Assembly (NCBI GenBank): GCA_038106185.1
Contig: JAYODE010000002.1
Coordinates: 62,001-126,000, forward strand
Source: UBA4582 sp038106185
GTDB taxonomy: Bacteria > Pseudomonadota > Gammaproteobacteria > Pseudomonadales > Azotimanducaceae
Direction of reading: 5' to 3'
Length of the DNA stretch: 64,000 nt
The position numbers were made by a program, and so were the translations under genes. Within the stretch, counting starts at the first letter, position 1. The number at the start of each line of letters is the position of its first letter. The notes under the pieces were generated by a model. It was not told the DNA's origin. It did not search any database and saw only the letters and a list, made by a program, of their open reading frames with translations. This document shows, in pieces, positions 34,816 through 43,661 of the stretch.

Positions 34816-35403
34816 TTAATCCCTGGTTCTGCGACGGCAAAGACAATAGTGAACACTGCCGGCTTGTTTCTGTCGAAAGATTTCCCAGTCGGCACCGATG
34901 ATGCTTTGAGTGACGGCGAACTCGCTTTCGATATAAATCAGGCCCTCGGCAGCGAGCAGCCGGTCCGTCGTCAGGCGTGGCAGCAAGTCTATCAGTTCCC
35001 TTGAGCCAAACGGTGGGTCGAGGAAGATCAGGTCATAGGGGGCGTTATCAGAGGCAGTGGCGACAAAGGCTTGAGCGGTCATATTGTGGCATTCATAGGT
35101 CTTGTCGTCTTCTGCCAAGCCGCGGCAAGTGGCGAGAAGGTGACGCCAAACGGTAGTTTCTTTTTCGACTAACGTGACATGTTTTGCGCCTCTTGATAAA
35201 GCCTCGAGACTCAAAATACCGCTACCTGCATAGAGTTCAAGGCAGCGGGCACCAGCAACCTGGAATTGAAGCCAATTGAAGAGTGTCTCGCGAACCCGAG
35301 CGGGCGTCGGTCGAATTTGCTCATGTTCGGCAAAAGATACTTTGCGACTACGCCAGTTTCCCCCGATAATTCGTACCGCTTGCTCGAGGTTTCGTTTACT
35401 CAT
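34816..35403 (-). CDS. rsmD: 16S rRNA (guanine966-N2)-methyltransferase
   Basis: 195 aa from the ATG at 35403 (MSKRNLEQAVRIIGGNWRSRK); an in-frame start at 35454 adds residues without homology. RPTPARVRETLFNWL, the SAM site LELYAGSGILSLEALSRGA and the catalytic LDPPF mark the family. The family SAM loop usually reads LDLFAGSGALG, so two or three changes are present but not at known catalytic positions. It methylates 16S rRNA late in 30S assembly. Divergent from ftsY. Confidence 0.94.
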   Translation of the reverse strand: MSKRNLEQAVRIIGGNWRSRKVSFAEHEQIRPTPARVRETLFNWLQFQVAGARCLELYAGSGILSLEALSRGAKHVTLVEKETTVWRHLLATCRGLAEDDKTYECHNMTAQAFVATASDNAPYDLIFLDPPFGSRELIDLLPRLTTDRLLAAEGLIYIESEFAVTQSIIGADWEIFRQKQAGSVHYCLCRRRTRD

Positions 35404-35453
35404 CGTCAATACCCGTTCAAAGGGATTCGCATTGTACGTCAATAGATAGGACA

Positions 35454-35489
35454 ATCGTCAGGGCTATTGTCAGGGCTATTGTCAGGGCT
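35454..35489. repeat. 12-bp tandem repeat, three units, between rsmD and ftsY
   Basis: ATTGTCAGGGCT occurs three times in a row (first copy with one change) in the divergent promoter region, 50 bases upstream of the rsmD ATG. Confidence 0.9.
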
Positions 35490-35631
35490 ATCAACTCACT
35501 AGACTTAGCTGGGCGTGCGGCTTGATCAAATTTGAAACCCGGCAATTGTCGATAGTTTTATACACGGGATGGGTCGTACCTGTCGTCGGGCATGCATGGA
35601 AGTCTCATTTGGAAATGGTTACAGGGATACG

Positions 35632-36603
35632 ATGAACAATAATGTTGCAGATGCCAACGCGGACGGCAAATCAGGTTTCTTTAGCCGCATCAAGACGGGA
35701 TTGTCTAAGACTCGATCCAAATTGGCGGCAGGGTTCGGCCGAGTATTGCTCGGAGAAAAGGCGATCGATAGCACTGTTCTTGAGGAAATCGAGACGATTC
35801 TGCTGACCTCAGATGTCGGTGTTGCAGCAACCCAGGAGATTGTTGCCAGCTTGACCCAAAAGATCAAACGCAACGAACTGGCTAATGCTCAGGCGTTGTT
35901 TGAAACCTTGCAGCTTGAAATGACCAACCTGTTACTGCCAGTTGCGCGGCCATTGGTTGTTCCTGAGCAAGAAGGGCCCTTCGTTATTCTCATGGTAGGG
36001 GTCAATGGAGCAGGCAAGACGACCACGATCGGCAAGCTGGCAAAACGATTTCAGGCCCAGGGAAAATCAGTACTACTGGCCGCAGGAGATACCTATCGCG
36101 CGGCTGCCGTTGAGCAACTGAAGGTGTGGGGTGAGCGCAATAACGTGCCAGTGATTGCGCAAGCAACCGGCGCAGATAGCGCCTCGGTCATTTTTGATGC
36201 ACTCGAAGCCGCTAAATCCAGGGGCATTGATGTCCTCATTGCGGATACGGCAGGACGCTTGCAAAGTAAGAAAAACCTGATGGAGGAACTGGCAAAGATT
36301 CGTCGAGTCATGAGTCGTCTGGATCCAAAGGCACCCCATGAAGTGATGTTGGTCTTGGACGCGACGACCGGGCAAAATGCCATCTCTCAAGCGCAGGAAT
36401 TTCGCAGTGTTGTGAATGTCTCGGGTATTGCGATCACCAAACTGGATGGCACCGCCAAGGGTGGCGTGGTCTTTGCCATCGCCCAACAGCTGGCAATTCC
36501 TATCAGGTTTATCGGTGTTGGCGAGACAATGGACGATTTAAGGCCTTTCGAGGCAGAGCATTTTGTTCGCGCCATATTTGCCAAAGATGATGACAACGAG
36601 TGA
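35632..36603 (+). CDS. ftsY: Signal recognition particle receptor FtsY
   Basis: 323 aa from the ATG at 35632 (AGGGAT upstream); the in-frame start at 35569 would add 21 residues without homology. The acidic A domain is very short. The NG GTPase contains GVNGAGKTTT (G1, residues 123-132), AGDTYRAAAVEQL, IADTAGR (G3), TKLDGTAKGG (G4) and GVGETMDDLRPF at the end. It receives SRP-ribosome complexes at the inner membrane. ftsE follows after 18 bases, giving the ftsY-ftsE-ftsX-rpoH cluster typical of gammaproteobacteria. Confidence 0.97.
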   Translation: MNNNVADANADGKSGFFSRIKTGLSKTRSKLAAGFGRVLLGEKAIDSTVLEEIETILLTSDVGVAATQEIVASLTQKIKRNELANAQALFETLQLEMTNLLLPVARPLVVPEQEGPFVILMVGVNGAGKTTTIGKLAKRFQAQGKSVLLAAGDTYRAAAVEQLKVWGERNNVPVIAQATGADSASVIFDALEAAKSRGIDVLIADTAGRLQSKKNLMEELAKIRRVMSRLDPKAPHEVMLVLDATTGQNAISQAQEFRSVVNVSGIAITKLDGTAKGGVVFAIAQQLAIPIRFIGVGETMDDLRPFEAEHFVRAIFAKDDDNE

Positions 36604-36621
36604 TGCCTTTGGGAGCCAACC

Positions 36622-37317
36622 ATGATTAGGTTTGATCAGGTGAGCAAGCGCTATGCAGAGGGCAGAGAAGCGCTGAGTCGGGTTAACTTTGAAATAGCCG
36701 ACGGTGAGATGGCTTTTCTTACTGGCCACTCTGGCGCTGGCAAAAGTACCTTGTTGAAGCTGATCATTGTTATGGAGCGAGCCAGCCAAGGACAGGTTTT
36801 CGTGCAGGGAACTAACCTTAACCGCGTGACTCGGCGTCAGATTCCAGCGATTCGGCGGGATATCGGGGTGGTATTTCAGAACCATCAGCTGCTGTTTGAT
36901 CGAACGGTTTATGCCAATGTTGCATTACCCCTGACCATCGCGGGTTATCAGCCTCGAGAAATTGGCCGGCGAGTGCGCGCCGCACTCGCGAAGGTGAGTC
37001 TCAGTGACAAGGAAAACCAATACCCTATCTCGCTTTCTGGTGGCGAACAGCAGCGGGTTGGCATAGCACGCGCTGTCGTTAACAAACCTTCGGTCCTGCT
37101 GGCAGACGAGCCGACAGGTAACCTAGATCCAGCCTTGTCCGAGGAGATCATGAATCTCTTCGTTCAGTTCAACCAGGTAGGGGTCACGGTACTGATTGCG
37201 AGTCATGATCTGGGGCTTATCTCGCAGATGAACCGACGTCAGTTGTTGTTGCATGAAGGTCGTCTAGTGGAGGATCGTCCGGCAGGCATAATGGCAGGTG
37301 CACATGTCGGCAGCTAA
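36622..37317 (+). CDS. ftsE: Cell division ATP-binding protein FtsE
   Basis: 231 aa ABC ATPase. Walker A GHSGAGKST (near 36-44), Q-loop VVFQNHQLL, signature LSGGEQQRV and Walker B VLLADEPTGNLD are intact. With FtsX it activates periplasmic amidases through EnvC-like factors during septation. Its end overlaps ftsX. Confidence 0.97.
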   Translation: MIRFDQVSKRYAEGREALSRVNFEIADGEMAFLTGHSGAGKSTLLKLIIVMERASQGQVFVQGTNLNRVTRRQIPAIRRDIGVVFQNHQLLFDRTVYANVALPLTIAGYQPREIGRRVRAALAKVSLSDKENQYPISLSGGEQQRVGIARAVVNKPSVLLADEPTGNLDPALSEEIMNLFVQFNQVGVTVLIASHDLGLISQMNRRQLLLHEGRLVEDRPAGIMAGAHVGS

Positions 37318-38284
37318 TAACAGTCGATTGAACTCGGGCGCCAGTGTTTCGGTTCGTAGCCTGCGTGACCGCTGGCGGGCGTATATTGCGAACCATCAGG
37401 CGGTTGCCTGGGAGAGTCTGCGGGGTCTATTCCAAGTTTGGTTAGCCAGCGCCATGACTTGGCTGGTCATTGGTATTGCGCTGGCATTGCCGACGATTCT
37501 TTACCTGATCCTGAGCAATGCCAGTAATTTGAGCGGTGGCTGGGATGGCAAGCCGCGCATTAGTGTTTACCTGCATTCGACGGTCACCAGCGCAGATGGT
37601 CAGGCCTTTGCCAGCAAGCTGGGTTTGGAATCAGGTTTGGTTAATAGCATCGAATATATCAGCCCCGCGGCGGCGCTCGCAGAGTTTACTGAGCGTTCCG
37701 GATTCGGTGACGTGCTTAAAACCCTGGACCGGAATCCCTTACCGGCTGTGATTACCATTGAGCCTTCGACTCGACAAGCGGCGCAGTTGAGTCTGTTGGT
37801 TGCACGATTGAAGTCTGAGCCTCAAGTAGAATCCGTGTCCTTTGACCTAGCATGGCTGGAACGTTTATTTGCTATTCTGGCGTTGGCGGAGCGTTTCGTC
37901 ACCGCCCTTGGCGGGTTTCTGTGTCTCGGTGTTTTGCTGGTGATTGGAAATACGATTCGATTGGCGATCGAGAATCGTCGAGCTGAAATTGAGGTGGTGA
38001 AACTGGTCGGTGGCACCGATGGTTTTGTCCGTCGACCCTTTTTATATCTGGGCTTCTGGTACGGTTTGGGGGGTGCTCTGACCGCGTGGTTGTTGGTTGC
38101 GTTAAGTTTGTTGTTTCTTGCGGTGCCAGTAGAGTTGTTATTGGCGTCCTATCAAGGCGAATTTGTTGTTACCGGGTTGGGATTCGGCGAGAGTCTCGCA
38201 TTATTGGCGATTGGTGGTAGTCTCGGCGTAGTGGGCGCAATGCTCGCTGTCGGCCGCCACCTGAGTCGAATTGAGCCCAGTTAA
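37304..38284 (+). CDS. ftsX: Cell division protein FtsX
   Basis: 326 aa from the ATG at 37304 (a GTG six bases earlier is possible), overlapping ftsE by 14 bases. Four membrane segments are visible (one near residue 50, three after 190) with a periplasmic loop of about 120 residues containing VYLHSTVTSADGQAF and SIEYISPAAALAEF. FtsE partner in divisome control of peptidoglycan hydrolysis. Confidence 0.95.
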   Translation: MSAANNSRLNSGASVSVRSLRDRWRAYIANHQAVAWESLRGLFQVWLASAMTWLVIGIALALPTILYLILSNASNLSGGWDGKPRISVYLHSTVTSADGQAFASKLGLESGLVNSIEYISPAAALAEFTERSGFGDVLKTLDRNPLPAVITIEPSTRQAAQLSLLVARLKSEPQVESVSFDLAWLERLFAILALAERFVTALGGFLCLGVLLVIGNTIRLAIENRRAEIEVVKLVGGTDGFVRRPFLYLGFWYGLGGALTAWLLVALSLLFLAVPVELLLASYQGEFVVTGLGFGESLALLAIGGSLGVVGAMLAVGRHLSRIEPS

Positions 38285-38402
38285 AATTTCCCGTGGTGCC
38301 ATCCACTCCCCCTAATTTTGCGTAAAGCCTCGATGAGGTCATTTTGACCTGCAACCTGAAAACTGAGCTATCCATCGCGGTCACTCGGCCTTCTGGCGAG
38401 AA

Positions 38403-38432
38403 TTAGCAGTCTGATCCTGAGAATGCTAGAAT
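38403..38432 (+). promoter_or_regulatory. Probable sigma-70 extended -10 promoter of rpoH
   Basis: TTAGCA (38403-38408), an 18-base spacer and TAGAAT (38427-38432) with TG one base ahead of the -10 hexamer, 26 bases before the rpoH ATG at 38459. Hexamers match consensus at 4 and 5 positions. Confidence 0.45.
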
Positions 38433-38458
38433 CCGCAGCCTTGAAATAAGAGATGCCT

Positions 38459-39307
38459 ATGAGCACGAATATTCAACCACTTCATATGATGTCACCAGGT
38501 GCCAATCTGGAGGCTTATATACAGGTGATCAATACAATTCCCTTGCTAACTCCAGAAGAAGAACGCGAGTTAGCGATCAGGCTCTTCAAAGAGGGCGACC
38601 TGGATGCGGCGCGAGCCCTTGTTATGGCGCATTTACGATTTGTGGTTTATATCGCCAAGTCCTACTCAGGCTATGGGTTATCCGAGGCAGATCTGATTCA
38701 GGAAGGCAATGTGGGCCTGATGAAGGCGGTTCGTCGTTTTAATCCGGAATTTGGCGTGCGTCTGGTGTCTTTTGCCGTGCATTGGATCAAGGCTGAGATG
38801 CACGAGTTTATTCTCAAAAACTGGCGGATCGTTAAGGTCGCAACGACAAAAGCGCAACGAAAACTGTTTTTCAATCTTCGTGGTAGCAAAAAACGACTGG
38901 GTTGGATGAACGACAAAGAGGTTAAATTTGTCGCAGCCGAGCTTGGTGTGGAACCCCATCAAGTGCGACAGATGGAGGGTCGACTGTCGGCCCATGATGA
39001 AGCATTTGATAGCGGCCTGGACGAAGAGGACGAATTTCTGTCTCCTTCTCGCTATCTTGAAGATTCAGAAAGTGACCCGGCTCGTATTTTTGAGCGTCAA
39101 AGTAGTGCCACGGGTCGGCAGGGTCAGTTGGCCCTGGCCTTTGCCAGCCTTGATGACCGCGCCAAGCATATTATCCAGCAGCGCTGGCTTCAGGACAGCA
39201 AGGCAACTCTGCATGAGCTGGCTGAGTATTTCGGTATCTCGGCAGAACGCGTCAGGCAGCTTGAGAAAAATGCCATCAAGAAATTGCGCGAGCAGTTTGA
39301 GCTCTGA
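38459..39307 (+). CDS. rpoH: RNA polymerase sigma-32 (heat shock) factor
   Basis: 282 aa from the ATG at 38459; AAGAG lies seven bases upstream, favouring it over the ATG at 38453. Region 2 (AHLRFVVYIAKSYSGYGLSEADLIQEGNVGLMKAVRRF) and region 4 (LHELAEYFGISAERVRQLE) are complete. The RpoH box QRKLFFNLR lies at 133-141, separating it from other group 3 sigmas and marking the region for FtsH/DnaK control. It directs heat shock transcription. Follows ftsX by 174 bases with its own likely promoter. Confidence 0.97.
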   Translation: MSTNIQPLHMMSPGANLEAYIQVINTIPLLTPEEERELAIRLFKEGDLDAARALVMAHLRFVVYIAKSYSGYGLSEADLIQEGNVGLMKAVRRFNPEFGVRLVSFAVHWIKAEMHEFILKNWRIVKVATTKAQRKLFFNLRGSKKRLGWMNDKEVKFVAAELGVEPHQVRQMEGRLSAHDEAFDSGLDEEDEFLSPSRYLEDSESDPARIFERQSSATGRQGQLALAFASLDDRAKHIIQQRWLQDSKATLHELAEYFGISAERVRQLEKNAIKKLREQFEL

Positions 39308-39362
39308 TCGAGGCTGCGCAGTTGCTATCGACGTTCCATGAATACGGCCTGACAGTCACATC

Positions 39363-39743
39363 ATGATGCAGAAATGGGTCTTGCTCTTCGCCGTCAGTAG
39401 CGGCTTCCTGAGTGTTGCTCTGGGCGCTTTTGGCGCCCACGGGTTGCGTGGCAGGCTGGATCCAAAGTTGATGAATGCCTTTGAAACCGGGGTCAGTTAT
39501 CAGCTCAGCCACAGCCTGGTGCTGCTAATGACAGGCCTTCTATTGGTGATCTGGGAACGCCATTGGGCGCTGCAATACGCCAGTTATGCGTTTATGGCCG
39601 GCATTGTGATGTTCTGCGGCAGTCTCTATCTGTTGGCACTCTTCGGTTGGCGGTGGCCTGGCCCCATCACCCCCTTGGGTGGTTTGAGTTTTTTGGTGGG
39701 CTGGTGCCTGCTGGGCATCGCCGTCTGGCAAAAGGCGGGTTAG
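39363..39743 (+). CDS. DUF423 membrane protein (YgdD-like)
   Basis: 126 aa, four hydrophobic segments. The N-terminal SGFLSVALGAFGAHGLRGRLDP and HSLVLL are the DUF423 signature; the C-terminal TPLGGLSFLVGW is also typical. Inner-membrane protein of unknown function. The stop TAG is followed immediately by the trmB ATG, so the two are probably cotranscribed. Confidence 0.9.
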   Translation: MMQKWVLLFAVSSGFLSVALGAFGAHGLRGRLDPKLMNAFETGVSYQLSHSLVLLMTGLLLVIWERHWALQYASYAFMAGIVMFCGSLYLLALFGWRWPGPITPLGGLSFLVGWCLLGIAVWQKAG

Positions 39744-40433
39744 ATGCCTGTCCCTTTCGATCCCAGACAGATCCGCAGCTATGTCATTCGTGCCGGTCGC
39801 ATGACGCCTGGGCAGTCCAACGCGCTTGAAACCCAGTGGCAACACTATGGGTTAGAGCTGGGGAGCTTGCCAATAACACCGCAGAGTCTGTTTTCGACTG
39901 AAGCGCCTTTGGTGCTTGAGATCGGCTTTGGTATGGGTGATTCATTATTTGAGATGCTCCAGCAACAACCCGACCGAAATTTTATTGGTGTTGAGGTGCA
40001 TAAACCAGGGGTGGGTCATCTGCTGCATTTGGCAGCGGAGGCTAAGGTCGAGAATCTCAGGATCTATTGTGCCGATTCCGTTGAGGTGCTGCGCCACTGC
40101 TTGCCGAACGCTTCGCTCGACCAGCTACAGGTCTTCTTTCCAGATCCCTGGCACAAAAAACGTCATCATAAACGTCGCCTTATTAATGCGGACTTTGTCG
40201 CGCTGGCCTTGAGTCGACTCAAACCGGGAGGCCTGTTGCATTTCGCCACGGATTGGGCGCCCTATGCCGAGGTCGTCAAGGAGACCGTTGCCTTGAATCC
40301 AGGCTTTCATCCCTGCACGCCACCGACTCGGCCAGTGACAAAATATGAGAGGCGAGGAGTACGCCTGGGTCACGAGGTCTTTGACCTGGCCTGGACGCGA
40401 TCCGAAAGCCCCTTAGTCAACCAGCAGCAATAA
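39744..40433 (+). CDS. trmB: tRNA (guanine46-N7)-methyltransferase
   Basis: 229 aa. LEIGFGMGDSLFEM is the SAM loop, FIGVEVHKPGVGHLL follows, and FFPDPWHKKRHHKRRLI is the diagnostic catalytic motif. The ending TKYERRGVRLGHEVFDLAW is family-typical. Modifies G46 in the tRNA variable loop. Its last 21 bases overlap the end of hemW on the opposite strand. Confidence 0.97.
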   Translation: MPVPFDPRQIRSYVIRAGRMTPGQSNALETQWQHYGLELGSLPITPQSLFSTEAPLVLEIGFGMGDSLFEMLQQQPDRNFIGVEVHKPGVGHLLHLAAEAKVENLRIYCADSVEVLRHCLPNASLDQLQVFFPDPWHKKRHHKRRLINADFVALALSRLKPGGLLHFATDWAPYAEVVKETVALNPGFHPCTPPTRPVTKYERRGVRLGHEVFDLAWTRSESPLVNQQQ

Positions 40434-41540
40434 ATCGTTAAGAAACTGCAGGCCTTTAGTGGTCGGTTGCAAACCAGTTGGCGTCAGCGTTAGCAGCCCC
40501 TTGTCTCGCCCTTTCGCAATAAAGCGGTCGAGATCAATTCGAGATAATCCGGTATTTTTCTCAAAGGTTGTCCATTCAAAGCCGCGGGTGAGGCGCAGAC
40601 TGTTCATCAAAAACTCCAATGCCAGGCTGTCCTTGTCGATAGGCAGGCTGCGGCGATGAGGTGCCTTGAGGTAATCCGCGGGTACTCTCGTCTTGGTGGT
40701 CCGCACCAATTGGCCTTGGGATTGAAGTTTGCCATGGGCGCCGGCACCTATGCCCAGATAGTTGCCGAATTGCCAGTAGTTGAGGTTATGCGCACTGAAC
40801 CGTTCCTTGGTTGCAAAAGCTGAAATCTCGTAGCGTTCAAAACCATGGGCAGCCAGTCGTAACAGTCCGGCGCTGTAGATGCTCCACAACGCATCATCAT
40901 TTGGCAAGGTCGGCGGATAGCGAAAGAAACTGGTATTGGGCTCAATGGTCAGCTGATACCAGGACAAGTGCTCGGGCCCAAGGTCCAGCGCCTGTTGCAG
41001 ATCATCCATTGCCGCGGCCAGTGTCTGGCCTGGCAAGCCGTGCATCAGGTCAATGTTAATGTTCTCAAACCCAGCCGACCTGGCCGCCAAAAAGGCTTGG
41101 CGGGCATCGTCAGCAGAATGGATTCTTCCCAGTGCCTTGAGCTGCACATCGTTAAGACTCTGTACCCCCATGCTCAGACGATTGACGCCGGCCTGCACAT
41201 AGCCGGCGAACTTAGCATAATCTGTGGTCCCCGGATTGGCCTCAAGGGTTATTTCGGCCAGTGGGTCCAGCGCCACGCGTTGCTTGACACCGGCGAGCAG
41301 GTTGCTGATCGCCTCGGGTTGAAAAAGGCTTGGCGTGCCACCGCCAAAAAAGATAGAGGTGACGCAGGGCGGATCCTCCAGCAAACTCAGATCCTGATCA
41401 AGATCCAGCAATAGCTGCTGAATGTACGCGGATTCAGGAATGCCGTTGGTGACCGCGTGCGAATTGAAGTCACAGTAGGGGCACTTTCGAGTACACCAGG
41501 GGAAATGCACATACAGAGCGATAGTCGCGTCAGTTGACAC
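40413..41540 (-). CDS. hemW: HemW-type radical SAM heme chaperone
   Basis: 375 aa. The radical SAM cluster motif is C16xxxC20xxC23 in WCTRKCPYCDFNSH, then FFGGGTPSL and the E/NPGT segment; the C-terminal HemN-like domain is complete. The CPYCDFNSH form is the HemW type, without the extra residues of coproporphyrinogen dehydrogenase, so heme insertion is more likely than heme synthesis. The start is GTG at 41540, overlapping the rdgB stop by one base (TAGTG), which indicates coupling. Confidence 0.94.
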   Translation of the reverse strand: MSTDATIALYVHFPWCTRKCPYCDFNSHAVTNGIPESAYIQQLLLDLDQDLSLLEDPPCVTSIFFGGGTPSLFQPEAISNLLAGVKQRVALDPLAEITLEANPGTTDYAKFAGYVQAGVNRLSMGVQSLNDVQLKALGRIHSADDARQAFLAARSAGFENINIDLMHGLPGQTLAAAMDDLQQALDLGPEHLSWYQLTIEPNTSFFRYPPTLPNDDALWSIYSAGLLRLAAHGFERYEISAFATKERFSAHNLNYWQFGNYLGIGAGAHGKLQSQGQLVRTTKTRVPADYLKAPHRRSLPIDKDSLALEFLMNSLRLTRGFEWTTFEKNTGLSRIDLDRFIAKGRDKGLLTLTPTGLQPTTKGLQFLNDLLLLVD

Positions 41541-42133
41541 TAGATCAGTTCCTTCGCAAGCGCTCTAAGGGCCTGGCCACGATGGCTCACCTGGTATTTT
41601 TCTGCAGGCGAGAGTTCGGCTGCACTGCGCCCAAGCAGCGGATCAAAAAATATCGGATCATAGCCAAAGCCTCTATCGCCTCTGGGCTTGCGCAGGATCC
41701 TGCCAGGCCAGCGTCCTGTTGCAATGATAGGTGTAGGATCGAGCGCATGCCTTAGCATGACAATGACACAATAGAAATTTGCCGTGCGTGCTTCATCCTC
41801 CACATCGTTCATAGCCGCCAGTAATCGGTCGATGTTGTCACTATCTGTGGCGTTTTCTCCGGCAAATCGAGCAGAGTAAATGCCTGGCTGACCCAACAAT
41901 GCGTCGACTTCAATACCCGAATCATCGGCGATTGCGGCCAGGCCGCTACTTTGTGCGGCGTGTCTGGCTTTAATAATGGCGTTTTCGACGAAGGTTGTGC
42001 CTGTCTCCGCAGGACTCGGGATGGCGAGTTCGGCTTGGGTGATCAGACTGAAATGCGGCGGCAGATGAGTCAGCAGTTCGCTGACCTTTTTTGCATTATT
42101 GCTGGCGAGAACAATTTTTGGAGATTGGTTCAT
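41540..42133 (-). CDS. rdgB: dITP/XTP pyrophosphatase (RdgB/HAM1)
   Basis: 197 aa. IVLASNNAKKVSEL, TFVENAIIKARHA, ADDSGIEVDALLGQPGIYSARFAG and FGYDPIFF are the family motifs, and the ending SHRGQALRAL closes the site. It removes noncanonical purine triphosphates. It is upstream of hemW in one unit. Confidence 0.96.
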   Translation of the reverse strand: MNQSPKIVLASNNAKKVSELLTHLPPHFSLITQAELAIPSPAETGTTFVENAIIKARHAAQSSGLAAIADDSGIEVDALLGQPGIYSARFAGENATDSDNIDRLLAAMNDVEDEARTANFYCVIVMLRHALDPTPIIATGRWPGRILRKPRGDRGFGYDPIFFDPLLGRSAAELSPAEKYQVSHRGQALRALAKELI

Positions 42134-42196
42134 AGTCTACCCGGATTGAGAGGGAGTGGCGGATAAAGCGACGGATTAAAGGTCATGGCGCATCAA

Positions 42197-42631
42197 TCAG
42201 CGATAATAGTTGCGAACAAATTCCAGCAGGTAAGTCGAGTCACTGGCCTTCGGTTGGATCGAGATAGCATATCTTAAGGTATCCTTCTCATCGACCAGCT
42301 GGTTAGCCAGGTAGTAAACAGCGTTCGGTTCCAGGACCTGGGTAAAGTCCAGAATGGATTGTTGGTTCAATAGATTGGTGACAGTGCCGTGAACGTGGGC
42401 CATGACGGGTTGACCCTGTTTGCGAATGGAAATATTGGTCACCATGCGGTTATCGGCGCGCGTAATACCGTGAAGTTTAGCAACGTCTGCCGGAATCAGT
42501 CGGCTGCTCAAGGTCGTATAGTGAATGTCGAATCCCTGCCACTGGATCGCCTGGTCAGCCCAGCCAAGGTGACAGTGTGTCAGGATAAAAAGCAGTAGCC
42601 AATATTTGGGCGCTAGCATGACAGAAACCAT
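42197..42631 (-). CDS. DUF4426 exported protein
   Basis: 144 aa (start 42631; the ATG at 42619 is an alternative). An N-terminal signal peptide ends near GWADQ. The remainder, with FDIHYTTLSSRLIPADVAKLHGI and MVTNISIRKQG, matches the DUF4426 family found next to rdgB in Pseudomonas. Probably periplasmic; function unknown. It overlaps the end of the DUF167 gene. Confidence 0.85.
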   Translation of the reverse strand: MVSVMLAPKYWLLLFILTHCHLGWADQAIQWQGFDIHYTTLSSRLIPADVAKLHGITRADNRMVTNISIRKQGQPVMAHVHGTVTNLLNQQSILDFTQVLEPNAVYYLANQLVDEKDTLRYAISIQPKASDSTYLLEFVRNYYR

Positions 42632-42918
42632 TTCGGCAAAAGGTTCAGCAGAATGATGCGCACAGATGTTTGCGACGGGTTGTGGCCCTTCTCGATCACG
42701 ACACGGGATTGAGAAACAGAAAACAACTGACCCAGGTAGGTCTTCAAATAGTGGCTCGCCTGACCGTCAATGGGCATCGCTCTAATCTTAAGGCTGCGCC
42801 TGTCCCTGAACGGATACGGGCTTGGATTGATACTACCCAGGCGCGACTTGGAAATGACCTTGATCTCAAGGATGAGTCTCTCTCCCTGCCAGCGAAACAC
42901 CAGATTAAGGCAAGCCAA
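42613..42918 (-). CDS. DUF167 / YggU family protein
   Basis: 101 aa from a TTG at 42918 with GGGAT seven bases upstream. AMPIDGQASHYLKTYLGQLFSVSQSRVVIEKG corresponds to the conserved APPVDGxAN...VVIEKG core of DUF167. The segment before it (SKSRLGSINPSP) departs from the usual PRA-x-RDEIVG, so the protein is divergent. It overlaps yggT upstream and the DUF4426 gene downstream. Function unknown. Confidence 0.75.
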   Translation of the reverse strand: MACLNLVFRWQGERLILEIKVISKSRLGSINPSPYPFRDRRSLKIRAMPIDGQASHYLKTYLGQLFSVSQSRVVIEKGHNPSQTSVRIILLNLLPKWFLSC

Positions 42919-43501
42919 TGATAATCCCGGATGGAATGCCGAGGTATCGTGCTAATGGTGCTATCACCAGGTAATTATCAATTAAATTCAGGCCGACAAA
43001 AACCAAAATAATAGAAAGGTCCAAGCCCCCCAGCGGCGGCAACAGCTTTCTTGCAGGAGCGCAAATCGGCTCTGTAATTTGATACACCAAACTCAGCGCA
43101 GGATGGTTTGAATGTGGTGCAATCCAGCTGGCGATCACCATCACAATCAGCGCGATGAAGTAAATATTAAACAAGGTGGAAAACAGGCCGAGTAGCACCC
43201 AGGCCGCATAAAGCAGGGAAAAAGCTGGGTAGCCCGCTAAGGACATGATCAGGATGACGGCCAGGAGTTGAACACAAAAGGCCAGGGTGATCGTTGCCAG
43301 GTCAACACCCGCAATAGTCGGTATCAGGCGCCGCAAGGGTCGGACAGCTGGATCAGTGATTTTGACGATGCCTTGGCAGACCGGATTATAGTAGTCGACT
43401 CGAGAAATCTGCATCAGCAGACGCAACATCAATAAGATGGTATAGATGCCGAAAAACGATTGAATCAGGTAGATACCGGCATTCGCGAGATTCTGTTCCA
43501 T
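42905..43501 (-). CDS. yggT: YggT family inner-membrane protein
   Basis: 198 aa with two tandem YGGT repeats: each has a hydrophobic pair followed by a PxxxxP loop (YNPVCQGIVKITDPAVRPLRRLIP and HPALSLVYQITEPICAPARKLLP). Found beside yggS and proC in many bacteria; proC is absent here, the 160-base region upstream (43502-43661) being non-coding. Role in envelope or osmotic physiology is only suggested for the family. Confidence 0.92.
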   Translation of the reverse strand: MEQNLANAGIYLIQSFFGIYTILLMLRLLMQISRVDYYNPVCQGIVKITDPAVRPLRRLIPTIAGVDLATITLAFCVQLLAVILIMSLAGYPAFSLLYAAWVLLGLFSTLFNIYFIALIVMVIASWIAPHSNHPALSLVYQITEPICAPARKLLPPLGGLDLSIILVFVGLNLIDNYLVIAPLARYLGIPSGIIIGLP

Positions 43502-43661
43502 TGTGTGCCTAACCCATATTCTTATTGAACATTTGTGATAAGTTGACCGCCTTCACGTGCGGCCATGAGCGCCAAGCTGCCCGCTCTGTGTGCTTAAGCA
43601 GCAAAGAATGTTACTCGAATTCTGGTGTCTGTGTGTAAGGGTTTAGATTTAAATCGGCCAT

